A stretch of DNA of 64,000 nt, from the NCBI GenBank assembly GCA_020152595.1, contig JAIGNY010004056.1:720001-784000 (forward strand). The letters run 5' to 3'. Each line of letters begins with the position of its first letter. Position 1 is the stretch's first letter. Below the pieces are notes generated by a model, which was given only the letters and a program-made list of their open reading frames with translations, ran no database searches and was not told the DNA's origin. Positions 22,279 through 34,853 of this stretch are shown one piece after another. Source of the DNA: Chiridota heheva. Its lineage: Eukaryota; Echinodermata; Holothuroidea; Apodida; Chiridotidae. The translations under genes were made by a program, and so were the position numbers.

Positions 22279-25200
22279 ATGAGTTTTTAACAGGAAAAGT
22301 GGATACTATAGTGACTTTGGTGGAACAGGTTTTCTAGTGATCAGGATTTGTTATAGCTTGATTTATTTGATCACTTTTTATGATTTGTATGCATTATCTG
22401 AGTCTATGCTGGTCAAAATTTGAGACTAAAAGCTAAAAATCAATATTGAACTTGCAACACTTGATTAAACTTGGTCATCACTCATGGCGCAAATCCTTTT
22501 CTCTGGAAGTGCACTTATACTTTTGTTAGGGATTTTAACAATGCCTAATCTCAGATATTCAAAAAAGCAACTTTTGCAGCTTAAAAGTAATGCTACCTAG
22601 AGGATTGAGAGAGATGTGTATCACACAATCAAAAGCCTGGGAATTTGCATTGCAAAACCAACAAAGCGTGGAAAACGTGTTTTTACCAAGCAACAGTTTC
22701 CCATACCTTCTTTTGTCACTCAAAGAACAGAGGCTGCCACTTTAACCTTTGCATTTAGAGGAGCTAATCTGTCAAATCTTAAGCCTATTCCAGAGTTTGT
22801 AACTACTGATGATGGAGATCTTAAATTCTGCCTGTGGAATAGACAATCGATTAGGAACAAAGCTACATACATCTGTGATTGTATTACTGAGCATGACATT
22901 GATGCCATGATAATAACTGAGTCTTGGCTTCGCGATGATGATGGGGTTGTTATAGGCGAATGTACACCCCCTGGTTACTCATTTCTTAATATGCCACGAT
23001 CGACTGGTCGGTCTGGAGGTGGATTAGCTGTGATCTTTAAGAATTCACTCAACTTATCCCTTAGAACTAAACAACTTTCAGTTTTATTTGAATCTGCTTG
23101 TATCACAAACAATACTAGGGACTTAAATCTTGTTGTAATTTACAGACCACCCCCCTCCCTGGCTAATGGCTTTAAAACAACTGACTTTTTATCTGAACTG
23201 GATAGCTTTTTGGATGATGTAGCTATCTTGCCTGGTAAATTACTGATAGTCGGTGATTTTAATTTCCACTGGGATAACCAAGCTAGGTCGGATGTTAAAC
23301 AATATGCTGAAATAATTTCATCTTCACATTTATACCAACATGTGACTTTATCAACTCATAAAAATGGTCATATTTTGGATCATGTGATAACCAATGAGGA
23401 CAGTGATTTGATTACCCATTGTGATGTATTGAGAATTTGATATCTGATCACCACATGGTTTGTTTCTCTCTGAACACACCAAAAGCTCTTCCATGCAGGA
23501 CTACATCAACAGTCAGAAATTATAAAGATATTGATAACGACTTGTTTTCACTTTCATTAGAGAGGAGTTTGAACCCAGTTCCAAAAACCAACTGCTCAAT
23601 TGAACTTCTTCGTTGGCATAACACAATTGTTACTAAAGTTTTGGATGAATTTGCGCCCAAAGTGACACGCTCTTGCCTTATTAGGAGGCGTATTCCTTGG
23701 TACAATAAGACCATCCATCAAGTCCATCAGGAAAGTGACGGGCAGAGCGTAAATGGAGGAAGACTCGCTCTGAAGCTGATCGCCAAGCATTTGTCTCTGC
23801 TAATAATCTTCTGGTTTCCAAAATCATACATTCAAAGCAGTTATATTACGCTAGCAAACTTAACAATGCCGACAACAAAACTGTCTTTCAGATCGCGAAC
23901 TCCCTTTTAAACAACCAAATCAAATTCCTTCCCAATCACATCGAGCCTCATAAGTTGAGTGACTATTTTGCTGATTTCTTTTCAGGCAAGGTTGAAGATA
24001 TTCGTTTAGATATGAATAATTCCAATGTGACACTGGACCCTCATGCAGTTGATGATCCACCTTACGATTGTTCAACTTTTTCTGAGTCTAACCAAATAAA
24101 TCGAATGGACGTCCATAAACTTATTTCACTCATGTCTAATGCATCATGCTCACTTGACCCTCAACCAACTTGGTTATTGAAGAAACACATAGCTCATTAT
24201 CTACCAACCTTAACCAATATTGTCAACGCTTCACTTGATACAGGAGTCTTTCCTGATGATGCACATTTTGCTGTCATCAAACCTTTGCTTAAAAAGCCAA
24301 CTTTAGATAAGGAGGATCTAAAAATTATCGGCCAGTTAGCAATTTGGCGTTTAATGCAAAGGTAATTGACAAATATGTGGTCACTCAATTTATCAACCAC
24401 CTAAATGACAAAATCTGATGGATCCTCTACAATCAGCATACCGTGCTAAACATAGCACGGAGACAGCTCTCTTAAAAAACAGAACGACATTTTACAAGAA
24501 GTGGATTCAAAAAGAATTGTTTTAATGGTCCTTTTGGACCTTACCTCTGCATTTGATACTGTAAACCATGCTACCCTACTTATTCGTCTTGAGAAACGCT
24601 TCAAAGTAACGGGAGTTGCACTTAGGTGGTTCTCGTCCTACCTTACAGGATGGAAGAGCTCTGTGAGTGTTTCTAATAAGTTATCAAAACCAAAAACACA
24701 TAACTATGGACTCCCTCAAGGTTCCACATTGGGACCCTTGCTGTTCCCAGTTTACACTGCACCACTGAGTGACATTGCAAAACAACATGGAGTGAGTTAT
24801 CATATGTATGCTGACGATTCACAATTATATGTCTTCTGCAACCCTCGCAACACCAGCGACGTAGATAATGCTATGACAAAGTTATCCTCCTGTATTGATG
24901 AAATGAGGATATGGATGAAAGTCAATTATTTGAAATTAAATGATACTAAAAACTGAATTTTTCATAACTGGTTCACCTCATCTTCTTAGAATACTACCGG
25001 AGTTGGAGATCACTGTTGGGTCAAGCAGTATCAAACCATCCAAATCAATCCGTAACCTTGGTGTCACTTTCAGTTCTTCGCTTTCCTTATCCAGCCATGT
25101 TGACGCTCTACGTCGGTCAATAATCTACCACATCAGAAACCTCTGGCGTATTCAAAGATTTATCGACACAAACACATGTCACCACCTAGTTCGTGCTTTA

Positions 25201-25730
25201 ATCACATCCAGGTTGGACTACTGCAACTCACTCTTTACTGTTATGTCTCGTAGAGACTTGACAAGAGTGCAGCGTCTCCAGAATAGAGCGGCGCGTCTGA
25301 TATTCGGTGTTGGTAAACAAACTGATCCAGGTCCATTGATCAGCAAGCTACACTGGCTACCAATATCAAAACGGGTCACCTACAAAACACTACTCTTCAT
25401 CTACAAAATCCTGAATGGTGAGGCCCCTTGGTATTTAAAGGATATGATCAAGATAAGAAAACCCGCACGTGAACTCAGATCGAGTAATGACTCCACCCGA
25501 CTTCACATACCCATATCCAATTCTGCCATAGGTGACAAAAGATTTGATATACTTGCATCCAGATCCTGGAACACTTTACTCACCCACATGAAAACTTCTC
25601 CATCCACCACAGTATTAAAAAAACTCTTAAAGACCCAATTATTTTGATATTTTTCATTTTGTTTTTATTTTACTTTGTAAGTGCCATGGGACTTTGGTGG
25701 ATTTAAATAACATTTATTATTATTGGAGTG
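22279..25730 (+). mobile_element. L2/CR1-like LINE nested in the other LINE
   Basis: This plus-strand element carries one broken ORF2 and ends in a (TTA)n-type tail at 25709-25725. The sequence ACTGAT occurs just before it (22273-22278) and just after it (25731-25736) and is the likely target-site duplication. Removing it rejoins the minus-strand LINE between its NYR block and the GFISGRSTTD region. ORF1 was not recognised in the 340 bp before ORF2. Confidence 0.85.
22616..25650 (+). pseudogene. L2/CR1-like ORF2 (endonuclease and reverse transcriptase), frameshifted
   Basis: The endonuclease begins at about 22806 with LKFCLWNRQSIRNKATYICD. ITESWL carries the catalytic Glu, VGDFNFHW is at about 23250, and SDHHMVCFSL lies near 23445. 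Reverse transcriptase follows: SLDPQPTWLLKK (24150), VLLDLTSAFDTVNH (24535), YGLPQGSTLGPLL (24706), YHMYADDSQLYV (24800), then SRLDYCNSLF and LHWLPISKRVTYKTL in the C-terminal part. At least four frame changes (near 23437, 23910, 24365-24500 and 24950) disable it. In the family this protein nicks the target and primes reverse transcription there. Confidence 0.9.
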
Positions 25731-25739
25731 ACTGATCAA

Positions 25740-27410
25740 AGCTTGTGTGCGGTAGTTCGAGCATGTCCCTGAATCACCCTTTTTGAAGAGTGCCACGTAG
25801 GTTGATATTGTAGCTTCCTCTGACCAGATACCAGTTTTCCAAATCTCTTTAACTGCTACATGAATAGCTGTTAAGACTGATGTATCCTTGCAGGCTTCCT
25901 TCAGGGAATCAGCTTGAAGTTCATCACATCCGGGAGCTTTATTACTCTTGAGCATCTTTATAGCCTGCACTTTGTCGGATAGTGATGGGAGAGAAACTTC
26001 GCAGGCAGTGTATGGAGTTGTAGAAACTGCTGAAAGGTTGGATCTAAACAGTAGCCGAGAGTAATCATGCCAACGGGCAACTTCTTCCTCTGTAGATTTG
26101 AGTGAATGACCAATAGCACTTTTAATGGTGGGCGTGGGCAAAGCATTTATGAGAGTAAAACGCCTGGTTTATTTCAAACAAGGATTTGCTGTCATTGCGG
26201 TGAAAAGCTTTATTTATGCAATCAGACTGTGTTTTCAACCAGTTGTGGAGGTCTCTTTTACAAGCTCTTCTTGTGGCATTACGGAGCTGGTTGTAGTCTT
26301 CTGAGCCCGTTTTGAAAGCTTTGTGCTTGCGGCTGATGAGATTGAGAGTGTCTTCTGTGAGAAAGGCTTCTTCTTTATGGTTTTTGTGTAACCACACGTT
26401 GTAGTTGCTGACTCTTTTACTGTGGTTGTAATTTCAGATAAGTCAGAATGAGCACCAATATGCATTGCAACATTTTTACGCAAACAACGAGCGACATCAG
26501 GATTACATAAAGCACTAATATTAGGTTTGGCCACATGCGTTTTCCTACAAGGAGAGCTGAATTTGTGTTTAATATTGCACAAAAGGAGACGGTGGTCAGT
26601 GTCAAAAGAAGCAGAGAAGGTGCGGCAATCAATTATGCAGTTGCGAATGGATTGTGGGACAAGGATAAAATCAATCACATTATTGGCCTTGCCTGCTCTA
26701 CTTATCCAAGTAAAATTTTGAAGAGGTCTTTTACAGAACCAAGTATTAGCAACTGTGAGCTTGTAAGATATGCAGAAATCCAACAGACGAGTGCCGCGCG
26801 TGCTACGCACTCCAAGTGTGTGGGGACCAATCACATCAGGATCGTCTTGACTGGATCGAAGTTTAGCATTGAAATCACCAGCAATAATCAGGATATCATC
26901 TTTTGATGATCTTCAGTGGATGAAGGACTCTAGTTGCTTATAGAAAGTATCCACCATGTCATCAGCTGCTGTAAATGTAGGGGCATAGACTGCTACAAAG
27001 AGGAGGCAGCCTTTCCTCAGTTTGACACAAACTGCCATAAGTCTGACAGAGATGTATTCCACTGAAACCACGGCTTTCAGCGCTGTGCGAGAAAGTAGAA
27101 CACCAACACCAGCATAGTGGCCTTGTCCACCAGATAGAATAAGTCCACCATCAAGTCTGGTCTCTTATCCAATGTTGTGGGTCTCAGCAAGCGCAATAAG
27201 ATCGTAACTGTATGTTTTGAGAGTGGCTTCTAAATGTTCAGCAATCAATGAGGTATAGAGTGTTGTTACATTCCAACTGCCGATAGTAAAATCAAGACGT
27301 TGTCGACCACAGGAACCATGTCGCCTCGGCTTCATACCCTCCTTTGCAGGCTTTAGATATGACGCGTCATTAGACAATGGATGCGCATCAACAGTTTCCT
27401 CTTTCCGCAT
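25740..27410 (-). pseudogene. LINE endonuclease and start of reverse transcriptase
   Basis: The minus strand reads FTIGSWNVTTLY near 27295 and LIALAETHNIG near 27200 (catalytic Glu). A GHYAGVGVLLSRTALKA stretch, then ILIIAGDFNAKL near 26870 and FDTDHRLLLCNIK (catalytic Asp-His) near 26590 follow. Downstream the RT linker carries IKMLKSNKAPGCDELQ and CSNYR, where the plus-strand LINE cuts in. Frames are broken at several points. It belongs with 20901-22276. Confidence 0.88.
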
Positions 27411-27420
27411 TACAGACGGA

Positions 27421-28605
27421 GTGGTTGCTCGGGGGCCTCAAACCACCACCACATAACATATTGACATTATTGTGATTCATAACATATAGAAGTGTTTATC
27501 AGCTAAAGAAGAGAGAGGGCGCTAATCCTCACCTCTGGGTGCTTTTATCGAGGCATCAACTCTAGCTAGCTGGCCGTTGGCTCAAAAGGAGCTCATCCGC
27601 CCTTTGCAGGTATTGTATTTATTCCTACCGCAGGTTGCTAGCCATCAACCACACCCAAAAGGGGGTGGGGAAGCCGGTTTAGTCGCCGACTACTCAACCA
27701 TGAGACAGGTTGTACTGGATTACATGGTACCAGTAGCAGGAAAACCTGACCTAACCCCACTACTCTGACAATATACGCAAGGTCCGTTCTGTCCAAAGCC
27801 TGAACTAGAAATAAACAATTAGCAATCAACAACATTTTGGATGGGTATTCATTCACGCGATGCGATTGGTCACTTGCTCTACCTCTCCACCGCGCATGTT
27901 CCACAGATGAACGTCTGGACTACAACGCAACGTACGATGTTGTTATATCTATACACGGTAACTGACGTCATTCTACTTTAGTCACTTTCTCCAACACAAT
28001 AAGAACGGATTCACAGGTCATCGATTACGTCAAGGACATCTACACAAAGTATCTCAAATTGATCAAATATTGAATAAACAAACATCGATTGTGAATGTTT
28101 TTCTTTTTTATTATTTTCTTTTATACTATTGTATAGATCTATTCTGACCATGCAAACATGCTTCATTATAATAGACAGCCTTACACCCATTATTGTACAT
28201 TGTATAATCAAACACTCACAACACTCATAACCCGCCTAACAGCCTATAGCAAAATAAGACGCATTTTGTACACAAAATGATCGACTATATCTGTCACACA
28301 ACATTTCATTCCATTATTATACCTAAAATAATAAAACACCTAAGGCTCTCAACCAACGTAACAAATAAAAATGCATTATGTACTGAAAATGATTTTTCGA
28401 TCAACTATATTTGTCATATCCTATATTAAAGAAGGCCCGTTTTACCATTTGGCGAAAGATATGTCAAGGTGCGGTCGGTTTTTTCTACATTTTCAATCTT
28501 TCGTCTAATGCATGTCTTGAAATGACTCCAGAGGCAGTACCGGTGAACATAAAACTCTAGTTCTAGCATCAGAAATTCACCGTTTGGTTCCCAGTACGCA
28601 AGCTG
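27421..28605. other. No gene seen
   Basis: The first few hundred bases probably belong to the 5' end of the minus-strand LINE. The rest is AT-rich with no coding feature recognised. Confidence 0.4.
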
Positions 28606-28770
28606 TCAGCTGGCGTTATTCTCAGGCTGGCGGCAAGGCAGCAGCGTCTAGCCGCCGGTGACCTACCGGCGTTATATCCTCGCGGCAAAACTGCAGCGTC
28701 TAGCCGCCGGCGTCCCGCTGACGTTATCCCAGCGATAAGGCGGCAACTTTTAGTCGCTATGAGCGTTTAT
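28606..28770. repeat. GC-rich tandem repeat, three units
   Basis: Three diverged units of about 53 bp follow each other. The shared core is GCAGCGTCTAGCCGCCGG followed by a GACGTTAT/GGCGTTAT box. The high GC and CpG content contrasts sharply with the AT-rich flanks. Confidence 0.75.
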
Positions 28771-29106
28771 CCATAGCCATATTTGGGTTTAAATATTTCA
28801 AAAAATTGATATTTCAATGCGTAGCTAACTTATAAGACCGACATATTTATATCCTCAAGCATATTAGTAAAGAAATTTCCTCTGTAAATGTTTGTGTACA
28901 TGTACCACGGTAAAAAAGTATATGTTGATGTACAAATTTTGGTAGTATTAATTATTTCATATTTTATTTGATAAATATGAAAAATATTCAAATATAACTT
29001 TACCTCATACTTTGTAAAACGAATAAAACTGTTAACCTACCCAACAATGGGGGAAACTATTATTTCAAGCATGGTGCAATAGCAACGTAGCTGATCATTT
29101 ACTTTA
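28771..29106. other. No gene seen
   Basis: AT-rich with no recognisable feature. Confidence 0.4.
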
Positions 29107-29190
29107 CTTCAAATGCATGACTTAAGCCCCCTCTCCACCCCTCCCCCCTCCCCCACCCCTCCCCCCCCCTCCCGCTCCCATTCTTAGATT
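29107..29190. repeat. C-rich low-complexity tract
   Basis: A run of CCCCTCCC-type blocks. The opposite strand is G-rich and could fold as a G-quadruplex. Similar tracts stand near 7040, 20120 and 33740, close to suspected transposon ends. Confidence 0.8.
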
Positions 29191-29278
29191 ATGCCCCTAG
29201 TTGAACTGCTAATTTAGGTTTCTATCAATATCTAATTACTTGCTATTAATTGGGAAATAACTGATTTTAAAATATCCT

Positions 29279-29625
29279 CAATTTCTGAGTATTTTGGGAA
29301 AATTTCCTTCATTTTCGGAAACGATTTTCGATTTTCAGGTAATTTTTCTAAATTTTCGGGATCTATTCTGAATTTCGGGCCAATTTTTTTAAATTTTCGG
29401 AAATTTTCTTTTATTTCAGAGCAATGTTTGGCAAGTATTTTCAATTTCCGAGAATTCTTGGCCAACTTTCAGGAAATTTTCTTCAAGTTTGAAAAACTTT
29501 TCTTAATTTTTAGGCAATTTTTGTCGATTTTTGGAACAATTTCTTTAATTTTAGAAAATTTTCGAGCATTTTTTCATTTCCGGACAGTTTTTCAATTTTG
29601 GGAAACTTTCTCAAATTATCGGAAA
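29279..29625. repeat. AT-rich roughly 30-bp periodic repeat
   Basis: Diverged TTTTCGGGAATTTT-like words repeat every 30 bp or so. The sequence resembles 33178-33600 and, inverted, 6890-7030. Confidence 0.55.
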
Positions 29626-29840
29626 ATCTGGTATGATTCCCATAAGTCACTTATTTGAAAAGTACATTTTACATCTCTGCCTGAGAATAAGATCGGTGCC
29701 CAAGTATCATTGTCATCATCATGCCAAGTCGGAAGGGCACGACCAAATATCTAGCCTGGAGTTGGGCATGGTTCCTTCCCTGACTAAGATGGGTATTCAG
29801 CCAACAGGAAGGGGGCTGCCGTCCCATACACCACCACGAG

Positions 29841-30112
29841 TTACCACACCCCACGTTACCCCACCCCGCGTGACCCCACCCCACATACCACCACCCCCTT
29901 TACCCCAGCGCGCATGTTCCCGCCCCGCGTACCCCCTCCCTGGGTGCCCCACACCCCAAGTGCCCCATCCCCATGTGCCCCACCCCGCATTCCCACCTGA
30001 TCAACCCCCGCATACCTCCCTTGCCCCCACCCCGCATTCCCTTACCCCGCGTTCCCCACCCCACGTTCTCCCACCGCCGCGTTTCCCCACCCCGCGTTCT
30101 CCAACCCCGTGT
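29841..30112. repeat. C-rich minisatellite, left part
   Basis: Units of about 13-15 bp of the form CACCCCGCGTTCCC are repeated about 19 times with much variation. The same array resumes at 31929-32014 on the other side of an inserted LINE. The proline-rich open frame here is a by-product of the repeat. Confidence 0.85.
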
Positions 30113-30118
30113 TTCCTA

Positions 30119-31922
30119 TTATCATTATATAGCGCCTCTCCCGTGGATCGAAGCGCTCTACAATAAAATTGATAATACACTCTTAATATACAATATCAAA
30201 AACAAAACGATTAAAAACATTTGCAGGACAATATAAAAGCATAGAAGAATTGATGAAAAATAAAATATAAACAAAAAAAAACTACATAAATAAAAGAAGA
30301 AATTAAATATTATAGACAGCATAAAAACTTCATCAGTAGGAAAAAGATAAGTCTTAAGGGCCTTCTTAAAAGTATAAACAGTTTAAGCCTGACGGATTGC
30401 AATGGATAGATTATTCCACAAACGTGGTCCCAGAACAGAAAAGGCGCAGTCCCCACTGACACGATTAGTTCTTGGCACCACAAGGCGTGTGACATCCTTG
30501 TTGGCGGATCTTAGACCAACGCGTCCAGGCTTAAAAATATGCAGCAATTCTTGAAGGTATGAAGGCGCGTTTTTGTTAATGCACTTGTACACATGCAGTA
30601 CGATCCTGAAATCGATTCTCTGACGGATGATGAAGGCACAATCACAGACCCACCGATCCTCAAAACAATGGACTTGATGGAATGTATTTGTTTTTTTTTG
30701 ATGAAATGATCAAAAATTCAGTTTTGGTGTCATTAAGTCTAAGTTTGTTATGAAGCATCTAGTCTTTAACCGCCGCAATGCAATTTGACAAGCGAGCTTG
30801 GGCAGCTTCCCTATCACCTGGCTTTTTAGGATCGAAGCTAACATATAGCTGAGTGTCATCAGCATATATATGGTAAGCAACATTGAAGAGCTTGATAATG
30901 CGGGTAACAGGCTGCGAATAGGCATTGAAGATCGGAGGACCAGCAACAGATCCTTGGGGAACACCATATTTCAGAGGATGGGCAGTAGAATAACTACCAG
31001 AGATACAAACTGAACTCTTGCGATTACCAAGATAAGATCTAAACCAGTTTAAAACACAACCTCCGATACCATACTCACACTGAAGCCTATTTATAAGAAT
31101 AGTGTGGTCAATGGTATCAAAGGCTGCAGACATATCTAGAAGTACAAGTAAAACAACTCTACCCGAATCTAACTCATTGAATATATCGTTCTTAACACGC
31201 ACTAATGCAGTTTCACTATGTGCCAGTTTGTAGGCAGATTGAAAAACTTCAGTAAGATGTTTTGAATGAAAATGTTCATTAAACCTAGAGACTGCTGGAT
31301 ATTCAAGGATCTTGCCAAGGGTGGGAAGATTAGAGACGGGTCGATAATTTTTTTAAACGTTTGGATTGAGGGTGGACTTCTTAATAAGAGGAGAAATAAT
31401 TGCATTCCTAAGAATGGATGGAAAACAACCAGAACTTAATGAATTATTTGCAAGAGACACAATTATAGGTGCTACTATGTCAACACATACCTTCAAGAGC
31501 CAAGTGGGCAGTGGGTCAAGAGAACTTGTCTTGTTTGGGATCTTGGAAATTTTATGTCGAATCTCAGCTTCATCTACAGGATGGAAATTTGCAAAGATAT
31601 CAGTACTGTGCTTATACTGTAAATCATCAATCATCAAATCATCGTCAGAATCAAGCAAAAATACATCATCATTACATTGTTTATTGGTATCAAGAGAAGA
31701 TATATTTACATTAACACATTCAACGTCAAGTTCAGACCTTATTTTTGCCACTCTCTCAGTAAAAAAATTGGAAAAATTATTACTGAGAGTTTCATTTGAG
31801 CGGCAGATTGGTAAAGCCTTGGTGGGACTATTGAGAAGTGAGTTAACTGTACGGTACATTGTCTTTGCATCAGCATTTGCCAAAACACCTTTGAAATGCT
31901 CTGTTTTGGATTTAACAATAAG
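30119..31922 (-). mobile_element. 5'-truncated L2/CR1-like LINE
   Basis: The element is read on the minus strand and is flanked by TTCCTA on both sides (30113-30118 and 31923-31928), the likely target-site duplication. Its 3' end at 30119-30170 has the AGCGCTTCGA...GGCGCTATATAATGATAAT tail seen in L2/CR1-type LINEs. The 5' end is cut off within ORF2. It sits inside the C-rich minisatellite. Confidence 0.88.
30310..31910 (-). pseudogene. LINE reverse transcriptase remnant
   Basis: The minus strand contains SSLDPLPTWLLK (about 31500) and NYRPVSNLPTLGKIL (about 31340). VLLVLLDMSAAFDTIDHTIL (about 31130), KYGVPQGSVAGPP (about 30950) and VAYHIYADDTQLYV (about 30860) carry the catalytic Asp residues. 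The region joining the palm to the C-terminal part is shortened at about 30760-30600, an internal deletion. The C-terminal part has a GPRLWNNLS block near 30420. A shift near 31350 also breaks the frame. Confidence 0.88.
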
Positions 31923-31928
31923 TTCCTA

Positions 31929-32014
31929 CACCCCGCGCTCCCCCAACCCCGCGTTCCCCAACTTCGCATTCCCCATCCCCGCATACCCTCACCCCCGCAT
32001 ACCCCACCCCGCGT
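31929..32014. repeat. C-rich minisatellite, right part
   Basis: This continues the array at 29841-30112 with the same CACCCCGCGTTCCC-type unit. The LINE insertion separates the two. Confidence 0.85.
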
Positions 32015-33177
32015 GCCTTCAAATGATAATCGGAAACATTTTAACAGATGCATGACTTTGATTTCAAATATTTTCCGCAGTTAATTCATGTTCCAATTCT
32101 AACTCAAATTTTACTTCTTCTTGAAAAATTAGTGGATATTTATTAATTGACGTAAAACTACCAGCAAGACATTTTTCATTACTTTGTTCGTTTTTGTAAG
32201 TTTTTTAGAGCTATTTGACTCAAGTTACCAAGTCATGCGTTATCCAAACTTTCTGAATTTTCATAGGAACTTTCTTCTGTACCTGCTTATCTGAGTCGAT
32301 TTTAACGTTTGAATGTAACATTTTCTTCTCTTCATCAGTTTTTGTGTTTGGTTTGAAGCCAATTGGGGGCATCAGAAACAAAAGCAAAAAAACCGCAGGG
32401 CTTCTGGGGGCGTTGTTCCCTGGACTGCCTCCAGGGCTTCGCCTTTAGCGGATCCCTGAACCCCACGCCATTAAGCGCACGCTACGTGTGCGCAGTGGCG
32501 CCATTTGGCGGCCAATTTACAGTGCCCCCCCCCCCTATTTTCTGCTCTGAACTGGTGTGCTTGATGTTTGTATTACTTTTTCAATCTGTCAATAAAAAGA
32601 ATGATTATAATAAAGGACTTACATATATTTTAATATTTTAAGTAACACTTTTTTTGTCTCTGTAATCGGGCACCTTTAAAACTTTACAAAGAAAACGAGG
32701 AAGACAAGTCAGTTTATATCATGACAATGGCCCGGATCCAAGTAAGTTTTGCCCTTCATGGCCCATTTCCAAGACTTATGAAATTTTGGGTGTCTTGAAA
32801 ACTCTAAAAAGGTCCTACTTGAAACTGAGACTTTTTACAAATTATAAGCTGAGAAAGGTAGGCAGAGGCCAAGGCCTTTTAAGTTTGAAAAAGTCCAATA
32901 TGAAGACATGTTTGGCCCCAACTTTGTGAAATTTCACATTTTTAGTCTTTTTAGGATCACAAGGCCACCGAGGGCGATGTTTGTGCTACTTTCTTTCATG
33001 AAAAGATCAGGTAATCTTTGAAGAAAAAGGTTTTCAATGATTGAAAGGCCAAAAACGGCACGTGTCATTTTAAAAAGGGCACTCTAAAAGGAACTTTTTA
33101 ACTTTTGCCCTCGGTTCCTCCGCCTATGGTCCTGTATAAGAAGCGCTCAGATCGCTTTATTTTCCATTTAATATTGC
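32015..33177. other. No gene; repeat-like sequence
   Basis: Near 32400-32540 a GC-rich patch with CCTCCAGGGCTTCGCC and GCGCAGTGGCGCC phrases looks like a transposon end. The rest is AT-rich without a recognised feature. Confidence 0.35.
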
Positions 33178-33600
33178 TGCTTATTGAAAAATCTCCTGCA
33201 ATTTTCGGAAAATGTTGCCAAATTGTATCGAAATTTCCAATAACTTTAATTATACTTCTTCAGTTTTATCAATTTCTTTTCAATTATATGTTGAAAAAAA
33301 CCCAAATTTGACCTTCTACCCAGGAAGAGAGCGTACAAGCGAGATGAAATCTTCTCAGGAATCAGTTTGCCTATAAAAAATCTCTTTATTTCGGAAAATT
33401 TTTTTCCTTTTTGGACAATTTTCTTTGATTTTCGGAAAATTTTCTTTCAATTTTCAAAAAATCTTCCTCTACAGTTCTATTTTGCGATTTGATTGTTTAT
33501 TTTTGGAAAACTCTGTTCATTTTGAGGATTTTTATTCTCATTCAATTTTTGAGAATTTTATTCTTGAAAAATTTCAAATACATTAAAAAAACTTTTCCTT
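33178..33600. repeat. AT-rich roughly 30-bp periodic repeat
   Basis: TTTTCGGAAAATTTT words recur with short spacers. It is the same type as 29279-29625. A C-rich tract follows at about 33740. Confidence 0.55.
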
Positions 33601-34782
33601 CACTTTTACTTATTCTTTTAAATTGTATGTGAATGATTTCTCAATTGTACCTTTCAAATTAGTATATAAGGCATGCAGCCGGGTAGGTGAAATAGGATAT
33701 ATGTTTATTTGAGGCCGTCGATATAAGTCTCATATATTACCCCTCCCCCCCCCCTCCGCCAACCTCCAGTCAAAATGGTCTACTAATGCGCCTGTTTACA
33801 AGTAATTGTATTTAGGGTGTCTGAAGCTGATTGTGACATTGATCTATAGATCGTAGTCGTGGCTCTCAAACCACGGACCGTGAAAAACCAGACATGCAGA
33901 AATAATAGACTTAAATGCTGTATTTTCCAAATAACAGTTTGTAATATCATGTAAGATTCGCGCCCGACATCAGCAATGTTCAATTTTTCCACATGTTAGA
34001 AAATCGATCATCAAGGCCACCAAATATTTATGCATCACCGTGACTGCCCTCACACTCAATATATACATTGTGCAATTATACATACACTGTACGTACGGAG
34101 TTTATTTCGGGAATTGGTTTAAGCGGATACAGTGTGTACATTATTTAAGAAATATTTAGTGAGGGCGCTGTGTGTAGCAATGTCGTACTTGTCGGGGCAC
34201 AATATTGGCATGTGAAAGTTTGGTTTATGAGTAGTTGTAATTATTTAAAATCTTGAAGGTCACAGTATTAAAGATATGGTTGAAAGCGGTGGTAAAGCTA
34301 GGATCTGGGGTCAGGGGGTGGTGAGATTATTTGAAAACCTCAAAAGCCTATGGGCACCAGAGATTGTTTTTTTATTCAATTCCGGGAATTGCCCTCGCCC
34401 CTAATAACTTCGCCATGTAAAAAAGCGCTTACTAGGAATATCATTATTAGGCTGCTTGTGACTTAAAGACTAAACGAAAAATCATATGCTGGTATAAAAC
34501 GTGTTGCGAATTTACGCATATCACCCCGGAGAAAGTTGGTCTGAACTGCGATTAAAGTGGTACAAGTTAAAAAAAAATTGATCCCAAACTTGGTGGCCTG
34601 TTCTCAGTCTGTCAGCGTGGATAAATTGTTTCCTACTGTGATGCTTGAATTCACAACCCTTAAGAACTTATTTAATTTGAATTGTTTACGCCCATTGATG
34701 GTTGGTTGTCAATGAATCCTTAAAGTAGAGGCGGTGTTACCGGGTTGAGAGGGGTGAAGAAAATAATGACAAAGAATTGGAA
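33601..34782. other. No gene seen
   Basis: Non-coding by inspection on both strands. Confidence 0.4.
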
Positions 34783-34853
34783 AATCTGAATCTGAATCTG
34801 AAACGGTTAAGTCGGCAAAAATCCTTCAAGAGGACATGAACGCCAACCGAGCG
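34783..34853 (-). mobile_element. 71-bp insert, inverted copy of 39949-40019
   Basis: These 71 bases are an exact reverse complement of 39949-40019. The copy starts with three AATCTG units and ends CAACCGAGCG. The hexamer tail and the identical second copy suggest a severely 5'-truncated retroposon 3' end. Confidence 0.85.

Larger units (their letters stand above)
20865..27420 (-). mobile_element. Non-LTR retrotransposon (LINE), interrupted by a second LINE
   Basis: On the minus strand the endonuclease lies at 27410-26235, a linker and the start of reverse transcriptase at 26141-25740, the rest of reverse transcriptase at 22276-21306, and the C-terminal region at 21300-20901. The 3' end near 20880-20865 runs into CAT-type short repeats, as LINE tails do. 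The middle is occupied by a plus-strand LINE at 22279-25730. Proteins of this kind in databases are often labelled craniofacial development protein 2-like. The clade is not assigned here. Confidence 0.85.

Noticed and set aside
29633-30166. 177-residue proline-rich frame
   Set aside because: It is a translation of the C-rich minisatellite and runs into the LINE tail.
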